DNA of 6,029 nt, from contig JAHIKF010000532.1 in assembly GCA_018897875.1 (NCBI GenBank), forward strand, positions 1 through 6,029, read 5' to 3'. The notes under the pieces were generated by a model, which made no database searches, had not been told where the DNA came from, and saw only the letters and a program-made list of their open reading frames with translations. The stretch is from Pseudomonadota bacterium (lineage in GTDB: Bacteria; Desulfobacterota; Desulfobaccia; Desulfobaccales; 0-14-0-80-60-11). Below, in pieces: positions 1 through 4,941 of the stretch. The first letter of the stretch is position 1; each line of letters starts with the position of its first letter. The translations under genes were made by a program, and so were the position numbers.

Positions 1-846
1 GACGAGGCGGTGCGGCGCCTGTTGGCAGTGGGCGGCGATTTGGACCACATCGGCGGGGTGGACAACTTCTGCTGGCCCAGCGTCGAGTACCACCCGCAGC
101 ACAACCCCGACGGGAAGTTTAAGGCGGCGCAGCTGGTGCGGTCCTGCCTGGCCCTCAAGGACCTGTGTCACGCTTACGGCATCCCCTTGCTGTCCGGCAA
201 GGACAGCATGTACGTCGACGGCCTGCTGCCCGGGGCGTACGGGGAGATGCACCGGGTAAGCGGCCTGCCTACCCTGTTTTTCACCGCGGTGAGCGTCCTT
301 AATAACCTCAGCCAGGCCCTGAGCCTCGAGTGGAAACGGCCCGGCGACCTCATTTACCTGGTGGGCGACACCCGGCCCGAGCTGGGGGGCTCGGAGTTTT
401 ACGAACTCCTGGGGTATGTGGGGCTGAGCGTCCCTCAGGTCAACCCCGAGGCCTTCCTGCCCTACTACCGTCTCCTGTCCCAGGCCGGGCAGTTGGAGTT
501 GCTGGCCTCGGCCCACGGCCTCTACCGGGGGGGCCTGGCGGTGCACCTTGCCCTCTCCAGCCTGGCGGCGGGGCTGGGGCTGGAGGTGGACCTGAGCCGG
601 GTGGCGCCTGATTTGCCGGACTACGCCGCCCTGTATTCCGAATCGGCCGGCCGTTTCCTGGTGAGCCTGGACCCGGCCGACGCCCCCCGCCTGGAGGATC
701 TCTTTGCCGGGCAGCCGCTGGCGTTGATCGGGCAGGTGCAGTCAGACCCAACCTTCAAGATTATCCGGCACGGCCGGACGCTCTTAGAGACTCCCCTGGC
801 CACCCTGAGGACGGCCTGGGAGCGCCGTTTCGGCGGCCTGGTTTGA
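1..846 (+). CDS. purL: Phosphoribosylformylglycinamidine synthase, PurL-type subunit, C-terminal part (5' truncated by window edge)
   Basis: This is the C-terminal 281 residues of FGAM synthase, which converts FGAR, ATP and an ammonia donor to FGAM in purine biosynthesis in the cytoplasm. The frame is open from base 1, so the GTG at position 10 is internal. Recognisable PurL features in order are DNFCWP (similar to the family's NFCWG/P segment), LSGKDSMY (the conserved SGKDS phosphate-binding loop of the second AIR-synthase-like half), LGGSEFY, and GLYRGGLAVHLA (the glycine-rich segment of the AIRS C-terminal domain). The protein stops after the AIRS-C domain with no glutaminase domain, so a separate PurQ is expected elsewhere. 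The TGA stop at 844-846 lies beside a TATAAT promoter-like sequence. No U-tract terminator is visible after the gene. The family call is firm; which PurL subclass it belongs to cannot be settled from the fragment. Confidence 0.95.
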   Translation, partial: DEAVRRLLAVGGDLDHIGGVDNFCWPSVEYHPQHNPDGKFKAAQLVRSCLALKDLCHAYGIPLLSGKDSMYVDGLLPGAYGEMHRVSGLPTLFFTAVSVLNNLSQALSLEWKRPGDLIYLVGDTRPELGGSEFYELLGYVGLSVPQVNPEAFLPYYRLLSQAGQLELLASAHGLYRGGLAVHLALSSLAAGLGLEVDLSRVAPDLPDYAALYSESAGRFLVSLDPADAPRLEDLFAGQPLALIGQVQSDPTFKIIRHGRTLLETPLATLRTAWERRFGGLV

Positions 847-870
847 AGGGCGACGGTTTTCTGATATAAT
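843..870 (+). promoter_or_regulatory. Putative sigma70-type promoter after purL
   Basis: A perfect TATAAT (865-870), preceded by TG at 862-863, has TTGAAG (843-848, four of six matches to TTGACA) 16 nt upstream. The -35 overlaps the purL stop codon. Transcription would run through the palindromic repeats toward the NIL-ferredoxin gene, whose start is about 365 nt downstream. It could drive that gene or a short repeat-containing RNA. It was found by inspection only. Confidence 0.4.
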
Positions 871-929
871 TTTATCGGGTTAACAAGGCGGTACCGGCAT
901 CCAGGTGGTTTAGACCCAGGGCCACAATA

Positions 930-1000
930 AATCCCCCTAAATCCCCCTTTATAAAAGGGGGACTTTTACCCCCCTTTCTTAAAGGGGGGGAGGGGGGATT
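930..1000. repeat. C-run/G-run palindromic repeat (intergenic)
   Basis: This 71-bp element begins AATCCCCC and ends GGGGGGATT. The outer arms (930-951 and 980-1000) are imperfect inverted repeats. Inside are two smaller hairpins: CCCCCTTTATAAAAGGGGG (943-961) and CCCCCCTTTCTTAAAGGGGG (969-988). The whole can fold as one long stem or as two tandem hairpins. No protein signal is visible across it, and the open frames here are a by-product of the repeat. Similar C/G-run palindromes are common in intergenic DNA of deltaproteobacteria and cyanobacteria. No clear target-site duplication is seen at the edges. Confidence 0.75.
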
Positions 1001-1062
1001 ATGGATTGATCCGGATGGCCAACAGCCGCATAGAAAAGCGGTGAACTGTAGTGCGCCGCGGA

Positions 1063-1206
1063 TAGTACGCCATGTTGGGTTCAAACAGGTAATGCATCTC
1101 TTGTGGGGGCGGACCTGTGTGTCCGCCCTGGCCTGAGGGCGCACACGCAGGTGCGCCCCTACAGGATAGCGGTGTTTCTTACTTTTAGGCGCGCGGCTTG
1201 GTATTA
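1063..1206 (+). repeat. Dumbbell (double-hairpin) MITE-like repeat, copy A
   Basis: The core at 1102-1163 starts TGTGGGGGC and ends GCCCCTACA. It holds two tandem perfect hairpins: GGGCGGAC (1107-1114) with GTCCGCCC (1121-1128), and GGGCGCAC (1137-1144) with GTGCGCCC (1151-1158), each with a 6-nt loop. The right arm ends in TTGGTATTA (1198-1206). The arms match copy B in inverted orientation: acaggtaat (1085-1093) equals the complement of 3793-3801, and tttcttactt (1175-1184) equals the complement of 3703-3712. The left boundary near 1063 is approximate because that terminus is diverged. The element sits between purL and the ferredoxin gene, ending 32 bp before the latter's start. Confidence 0.75.
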
Positions 1207-1238
1207 CCAGTCAAAACAGTAACTGTGAGGGACAGAAT

Positions 1239-1661
1239 ATGCATGCGGAAATGTTAGTGCTGCGGTTTTCCGAAAAAGTGGTGGATCAGCCTATCATCTA
1301 CCGCCTGGTCAAGGATTTCGATCTGGAGTTCAACCTCCTCAAGGCCACCATCTATCCCCGGAAAGAGGGGATCATGGTCATGGAGCTCAGGGGCCACCCC
1401 AAGAATTTCCGGCGGGGCCTCAAATACCTCCGGGAGGCGGGCGTCAAGGTCCAGCGGGTGGCCCGGGATGTGCGGCGCAACGAAGATCGCTGCTACCAGT
1501 GCGGCACCTGCACCGCGGTCTGTCCCACCGGGGCGCTCTATGTCGAGCGGCCGGAGATGGCCGTGCTCTTTGACCCCAGCAAATGCAGCGCCTGCGAGCT
1601 GTGTTGCCCGGTCTGCCCGGCCCGGGCCATGGAGGTCCGGCTCAACCGCAGCTCCTTGTGA
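1239..1661 (+). CDS. NIL-domain ferredoxin with two [4Fe-4S] motifs
   Basis: This 140-residue cytoplasmic protein has an N-terminal NIL domain (about residues 3-76, an ACT-like fold with the typical pattern of alternating strands and helices, e.g. GIMVMELRG at 44-52). A bacterial 2[4Fe-4S] ferredoxin domain follows, with C85-x2-C88-x2-C91-x3-C95-P and C116-x2-C119-x2-C122-x3-C126-P. An extra Cys, C123, lies next to the second cluster. NIL-ferredoxins are widespread in methanogens and anaerobic deltaproteobacteria; the archaeal forms have been tied to sulfur insertion in homocysteine synthesis together with a COG1900/DUF39 partner. No such partner is present here, so that role is an inference. 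ATG at 1239 is preceded by GAGGGA (1227-1232) at 6-nt spacing, which supports the start. The TGA stop is followed in the same reading frame by the MFS gene. Confidence 0.9.
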   Translation: MHAEMLVLRFSEKVVDQPIIYRLVKDFDLEFNLLKATIYPRKEGIMVMELRGHPKNFRRGLKYLREAGVKVQRVARDVRRNEDRCYQCGTCTAVCPTGALYVERPEMAVLFDPSKCSACELCCPVCPARAMEVRLNRSSL

Positions 1662-1676
1662 GTTCGGCCCGCTATT

Positions 1677-2792
1677 TTGCTGCCCTTTTACATCAGCGTC
1701 TATTCCGCGGTCATCGCCTGCATCTATTTCCTGCTGCCCCTCTATCTGAAGGGCAGCCTCCATTTCACCGGCACCCAGATCGGGGTCCTCTACGCCGTCC
1801 TCAGCCTCAACGCCATCCTGGTGTCCTTTCCCGTCGGCGTCATCGGCGACCGTTACCCGGCCCGAATTCTCACCCGGGTCGGCCTGGCGGCCACCGCCGC
1901 CAGCCTCTGGGGACTATCGGTGGTGGGGAATTTCTGGCCCTTCCTGGCGGTCTTTTTGGCCTTCGGCCTGAGCAGCCAGCTCTTCCGGCTCTCCCTGGAT
2001 ACCCTGCTGTTCAAGGAAGACCATGGGGATGCGCCCCGGCGCCTGGGGCACTACAATGCCATGCGCATGGGCGGCATGATGGTGGGCGCCCTCCTGGGAG
2101 GCGCGGCCTATTATTGGCTGGATTTTACCGCCACCCTGAAACTGTTCAGCGTCGGGCTGCTGCTGTTGATCGCCCCCACGGTGTGGCTGCCGCTGACCCG
2201 GGGGGTGCGCACCACCCTGTTCGAGTATGGCCGGGATTTTCTGGCGCCGCCGGTGCTGTTCTTCGCCACCTGGCTCTTTCTCTTCACCCTGCACTGGGGG
2301 GCCGAGGCCACCAGCCTCTCCCTGTTCCTTGAAAAAAATCTGGGCCTTTCGCCCCTGGGGGTGGGGGCCTACATGGCCGGCGAGTTCGGGATAGTGGCGC
2401 TCACCGCCTATCTCTACGGCCGTCTCTGGGCCGGGCGTCTGAAGCCCCTCACCTTTCTGGCCCTGGCCCTGATTTTTTCCGGCGCCGGGCATATCATGAT
2501 GACCTACCCGGTCCTGCCCTGGTCCTTTGCCTGGCGGGCGGTGCACGGGTTCGGCGACGGCCTCATCCTCATGGAGACCTACACCACCATCACCCGGCTG
2601 TTTCACGTCGACCGCATCGGCGGCAACGCCTCCCTCATCTCTTTGACCACCACCCTGGGGGTCTTCGCCGGCTCCCTGATCTTCGGCCCCCTGGGCGCGG
2701 CCTACGGGTACCAGGTGCCGCTCATCATCTCCGGCGCCATCAGCCTGGCCCTCCTGCCCCTGGCCTACGCGGGTTTAAAAGAGGGCGCCTAA
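1677..2792 (+). CDS. Major facilitator superfamily transporter (start uncertain)
   Basis: This integral inner-membrane protein of about 371 residues has roughly 11-12 hydrophobic segments and belongs to the MFS. The loop between TM2 and TM3 carries an MFS motif A variant, G54-x3-D58-R59-x3-R63. A longer central loop around residues 172-190 separates the two halves, and a Gly-rich segment GGMMVGALLGG (132-142) looks like a TM5 packing motif. The substrate cannot be told from sequence. The start is unsettled. The frame opens immediately after the ferredoxin stop (TGA at 1659-1661) with no ATG or GTG; the first usual alternative start is TTG 1677, and no good Shine-Dalgarno lies at normal spacing. 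Translation may be coupled to the ferredoxin by re-initiation. A GTG at 1658 overlapping the stop lies in another frame, so a frameshift near 1683 is also possible. The protein ends in a short cytoplasmic tail (AYAGLKEGA). Confidence 0.85.
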   Translation: MLPFYISVYSAVIACIYFLLPLYLKGSLHFTGTQIGVLYAVLSLNAILVSFPVGVIGDRYPARILTRVGLAATAASLWGLSVVGNFWPFLAVFLAFGLSSQLFRLSLDTLLFKEDHGDAPRRLGHYNAMRMGGMMVGALLGGAAYYWLDFTATLKLFSVGLLLLIAPTVWLPLTRGVRTTLFEYGRDFLAPPVLFFATWLFLFTLHWGAEATSLSLFLEKNLGLSPLGVGAYMAGEFGIVALTAYLYGRLWAGRLKPLTFLALALIFSGAGHIMMTYPVLPWSFAWRAVHGFGDGLILMETYTTITRLFHVDRIGGNASLISLTTTLGVFAGSLIFGPLGAAYGYQVPLIISGAISLALLPLAYAGLKEGA

Positions 2793-2826
2793 AATTGTGG
2801 GGCGAATCTGAGCGCCACCCCTGACC

Positions 2827-2846
2827 CAACCGGACCGGGCCGGTTG
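2827..2846. other. Short GC hairpin downstream of the MFS gene
   Basis: CAACCGG (2827-2833) pairs with CCGGTTG (2840-2846) around a 6-nt loop, 35 bp after the MFS stop. It could mark the 3' end of the ferredoxin-MFS transcript, but no U-tract follows, so it is not called as an intrinsic terminator. Confidence 0.35.
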
Positions 2847-2919
2847 CGGCAGTGACTTGCCTAAAAGGCTTTTGAAAAACGGGGCAGGCTCCCTGTCCGG
2901 TTTACCCAAACCTTTCGCC

Positions 2920-2948
2920 TTGACGAATGATGTCGCAATTCCTAAAAT
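2920..2948 (+). promoter_or_regulatory. Putative sigma70-type promoter of the exported small protein gene
   Basis: TTGACG (2920-2925, five of six to consensus) is followed after exactly 17 nt by TAAAAT (2943-2948, five of six). Initiation near 2955 would leave a 5' leader of about 70 nt. Within the leader, CCGGC (2971-2975) can pair with GCCGG (2988-2992), a weak stem upstream of the ribosome binding site. This is the best promoter match in the window. Confidence 0.6.
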
Positions 2949-3023
2949 AAGCGGGGACCGGGGTTTTTGACCGGCCAGCGCCAATGTGCCGGTTACCCCT
3001 GACTCTTCATGAGGAGAAAGAAT

Positions 3024-3482
3024 ATGCGACAGGAGATACACCAATCCGCAATCATGGGATGCCGGCAGAGCGGGGCGATGCTCATGGCAGGCCTGGCGGT
3101 GCTTTTCATGGTAATCATGGCCGCAGCCCCTGCCCCACTTCAGGCCGCCAACCAGGTTGCCGAGCTTATGGTCAGCGACCACGCCGATGCCAAAGGCGTG
3201 GTGGAACAGCACCAGAGCAAGTTTAGCTCCTCTGTGGCGGAAATTTATGGTACCGCCCTCATTTCCGGGGCGAAAAAAGGCAAAGAGGTTACCACAGAAC
3301 TCTTCTATGTGACGCAGAACTTAAACGTCCTTTCCAGCAGAGATGATTTGCCTGACGACGGAGAGGTCACCCTCACTTTCGCCTTCCCCAAACCTGACAA
3401 AGGCTGGCCGGCAGGTGACTACAAGTTAGTCATCTCCATTGCCGGCGGAGCCACCAAGGCAGTGACTTTCCAGGTAAAATAA
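3024..3482 (+). CDS. Small exported protein with Ig-like/beta-sandwich C-terminal region, function unknown
   Basis: I do not recognise a named family. The product has 152 residues. The start at ATG 3024 is chosen because AGGAG (3012-3016) lies 7 nt upstream; a longer frame from 3009 would place the start before this site. Residues 1-41 look like a Sec signal peptide: a charged N-region, hydrophobic stretch 19-34, then APLQA-A with cleavage likely after residue 41 or 42. The mature part (about 110 residues) has no Cys. It has strand-like segments and a C-terminal pattern GWPAGDYKLVISIAGG (128-142) followed by ATKAVTFQVK. The W-P-x-G-x-Y pattern, alternating hydrophobics and a closing FQV strand are typical of small periplasmic Ig-like domains that bind or accompany other envelope proteins. 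It has its own promoter and no operon partner. The exported location is fairly sure; any role is unknown. Confidence 0.8.
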   Translation: MRQEIHQSAIMGCRQSGAMLMAGLAVLFMVIMAAAPAPLQAANQVAELMVSDHADAKGVVEQHQSKFSSSVAEIYGTALISGAKKGKEVTTELFYVTQNLNVLSSRDDLPDDGEVTLTFAFPKPDKGWPAGDYKLVISIAGGATKAVTFQVK

Positions 3483-3680
3483 ACCGGGATACGCCAGTCA
3501 TCCCCTTAATCCCGCCTCAAGGTAAGTCAGCCCCAATTTATTCTGATGGTGCGAGCTACTGGCGCCAACCACGACAATTTTCCCAGCGGCCACCTCACGT
3601 CTACCCGTTGGTTTATTTCGGTGCGCCAGACCGGAAAAGAACTTTTCCGGGCAGTTGCTCATGGGCCTTCGGCCCACCCG
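3483..3680. other. Intergenic region with two hairpins, no gene recognised
   Basis: This convergent intergenic stretch carries CCGGAAAAG-AA-CTTTTCCGG (3631-3650, 9-bp arms) and TGGGCC-TTC-GGCCCA (3662-3676). A minus-strand frame stays open over 3498-3767, but it runs into repeat copy B and has no ribosome binding site or family resemblance. Either hairpin could end transcription from the exported-protein gene, though neither has a U-tract directly after it. Confidence 0.5.
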
Positions 3681-3821
3681 TAATACCAAGTTGCGCTCAT
3701 AGAAGTAAGAAAAGCCTCTTCCTGTAGGGGCGCACCCGCGTGTGCGCCCTCGATCCAGGGCGGACACATGGGTCCGCCCCTACAGAAGATCAATTACCTG
3801 TATGACCGCAGTTTGGTATAA
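3681..3821 (-). repeat. Dumbbell (double-hairpin) MITE-like repeat, copy B (inverted)
   Basis: This is the best-preserved copy, about 141 bp. The termini are imperfect inverted repeats of 21 bp (3681-3701 against 3801-3821, 17 of 21 matching), reading TAATACCAA at the left and TTGGTATAA at the right. The 62-bp core (3723-3784) starts TGTAGGGGC and ends GCCCCTACA. It contains hairpin GGGCGCAC/GTGCGCCC, then GGGCGGAC/GTCCGCCC, both with 6-nt loops. The order is reversed relative to copies A and C, so this copy lies in the opposite orientation. It occupies the gap between two converging genes and encodes nothing recognisable. Confidence 0.8.
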
Positions 3822-3912
3822 AACATGAAAAAGTAGAGATCGTAATTATGGCAGGCAGTGCCCTCCTTTCATGTAACTTTTCGGAGCCCAACATCCGGGC
3901 CGGCTGTTTCAC

Positions 3913-3940
3913 AGAAAACGGAAAACAGAAAACAGAAAAC
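3913..3940 (+). repeat. Four tandem heptads (RGAAAAC)
   Basis: Four consecutive 7-bp units, AGAAAAC, GGAAAAC, AGAAAAC, AGAAAAC, form an A-rich tract in an otherwise GC-rich gap. Read on the minus strand this is a T-rich stretch 58-85 nt after the PEBP stop, so it might help end that transcript. It may equally be simple slippage-generated repeat. Confidence 0.6.
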
Positions 3941-3997
3941 TTTTCAGAACAGAGGTCGGAAGGCCGGTCCACTGGCCCAGTAGGGCGGGGGGGGAAC

Positions 3998-4546
3998 CTA
4001 GCGGCCGAAATAGCCGGTGAGGGTAGCGGTGGCCAGGATCTTGCCCTCCAGGGCCTGCTTGAACGCGGCCAGCCCGGCGCTCTTGCCGATCTCGACCTTG
4101 GGTGCGCTCAAGGCATAGAGGGTGAACACGTAAGGATGGTCGCCGCTGCCCCGAGGCGGTTGGGGGCCGCCGTACCCCGTCTCCCCAAAGGAGTTTTGCA
4201 ACTCCTGCGCCCCCGGCGGCATCTTGTGGCCGGAGGCTCCCTCAGGGATGGCGTTGCTGTCCTTGGGGAGATCGACCACCAGCCAGTGCACCCAGTTCCG
4301 GGCGATGGGATGAGGGTCCACCATGGCCAGGGCGAACGACTGGGTGTCCTCCGGGGCGCCCGACCAGCTTAAGGGCACAGAGACGTTTTGGCCCCCGGCT
4401 CCGGGCATCACGTAGGGCAGAGGAATTTTGCCGCCATCGGGGAAGGCGCTGGATGTTATCTGCATGGGTTGTCCTCCTGAGCCGCATACAGCGGTGAAAG
4501 TAAGAATCAGGGCCATCACACCGCACATAAAACAGAGCCGTTGCAT
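3998..4546 (-). CDS. PEBP family protein, YbhB/YbcL-like
   Basis: The product belongs to the phosphatidylethanolamine-binding-protein family (bacterial YbhB/YbcL group), whose cellular role is generally unclear. Family landmarks, numbered from ATG 4546 (182 residues), are SSAFPDGGKIP (32-42), MVDPHP (75-80) in place of the usual DPDAP ligand-pocket segment, NWVHWLVVDLP (84-94), FGETGYGGPQPPRG (120-133) and HPYVFTLYAL (137-146). Two starts compete. From 4546 the first 27 residues form a signal-peptide-like leader with a hydrophobic core MALILTFTAV and a Cys that does not sit in a good lipobox. From 4465 the protein is a 155-residue cytoplasmic form matching the usual family length, with AGGAGG at ideal spacing. 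I give the longer form because the leader looks genuine, but the shorter one has the better translation signal. The gene is monocistronic, and repeat copy C begins 45 bp upstream. Confidence 0.88.
   Translation of the reverse strand: MQRLCFMCGVMALILTFTAVCGSGGQPMQITSSAFPDGGKIPLPYVMPGAGGQNVSVPLSWSGAPEDTQSFALAMVDPHPIARNWVHWLVVDLPKDSNAIPEGASGHKMPPGAQELQNSFGETGYGGPQPPRGSGDHPYVFTLYALSAPKVEIGKSAGLAAFKQALEGKILATATLTGYFGR
4472..4478 (-). promoter_or_regulatory. Strong internal Shine-Dalgarno favouring the short PEBP start
   Basis: Minus-strand AGGAGGA (4478-4472) lies 6 nt before ATG 4465. The same bases encode the Ser-Gly-Gly part of the longer form's leader. By contrast, nothing better than GGA at too long a distance precedes ATG 4546. 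Confidence 0.55.
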
Positions 4547-4590
4547 GACGATGTTTTCCGATTGGGGGTCAGCCTGGCGGATGACCCTTC

Positions 4591-4843
4591 TTATACCAAC
4601 TATCATTTCCTCACGGACACAACGAAAGATGAAAAATGGCTGGTGTTGGTGGGGCGGCCGTCCCTGGCCGCCTCTCGCTGGCGGGCACGGAGGCCCGCCC
4701 CACCGAGCTATTTTCATATAAATGCGCCATCGAACCGCAATTTTTCGTAGGGGCGGACCCATGTGTCCGCCCTTTTCGGGGTGCACACGCAGGTGCTCCC
4801 CTACGATAGCGTTCGGTAATTCTTTGATTACACCTCGGTATTA
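4591..4843 (+). repeat. Dumbbell MITE-like repeat, copy C, with nested second dumbbell
   Basis: The core at 4746-4805 repeats the copy A layout: GGGCGGAC/GTCCGCCC with a 6-nt CCATGT loop, then a decayed second hairpin (GTGCAC-ACGCAG-GTGCTC region). The loop ACGCAG is identical to that of copy A. GATAGCG follows the core in both (4805-4811 and 1165-1171). The likely termini are TTATACC (4591-4597) and GGTATTA (4837-4843). This copy is about 110 bp longer than A and B because its left arm carries the 57-bp dumbbell at 4648-4704. It fills most of the gap between the PEBP and peroxiredoxin genes; apart from these repeats I see no gene between 4547 and 4941. Confidence 0.65.
4648..4704 (+). repeat. 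Second-type dumbbell repeat (GGTGGGGC...GCCCCACC)
   Basis: This 57-bp element has ends GGTGGGGC and GCCCCACC. Hairpin one is GGCGGCC (4653-4659) with GGCCGCC (4666-4672). A 7-nt spacer follows, then hairpin two, GGCGGGC (4680-4686) with GCCCGCC (4693-4699). Both loops are 6 nt, and the second loop, ACGGAG, resembles ACGCAG in the main family. The geometry is the same with different stems. Confidence 0.7.
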
Positions 4844-4941
4844 AACTATCCGAGGCCTTGATTTTCCAGGAGTTTTCTCAAGGGCACAGCCCACGAGGCT
4901 CCGGGATGCGGTGCTTAGACGCGGTCGCGGCCGGCCAACCT

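Noticed and set aside
872..1144. Minus-strand open frame of 90 residues
   Set aside because: It is made of the C/G-run palindrome and dumbbell repeat A (low-complexity Pro/Lys/Gly peptide), with no RBS or family resemblance.
1107..1158. Dumbbell hairpins as intrinsic terminators
   Set aside because: The stems are strong but no U-tract follows in any copy on either strand.
1254..1763. Minus-strand open frame of 169 residues opposite the ferredoxin
   Set aside because: The plus strand holds two complete [4Fe-4S] motifs and an RBS; the antisense frame has no recognisable domain.
3498..3767. Minus-strand open frame of 89 residues in the convergent gap
   Set aside because: Its beginning lies inside the core of repeat copy B and the rest spans two hairpins; no RBS and no recognisable domain.
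3848..4372. Plus-strand open frame of 174 residues
   Set aside because: It is antisense to the PEBP gene and owes its length to the high GC content; the PEBP frame has clear family motifs.
1102..4805. The repeated GTAGGGGCG elements as a CRISPR array
   Set aside because: The three copies are kilobases apart, in both orientations, with no regular spacers.
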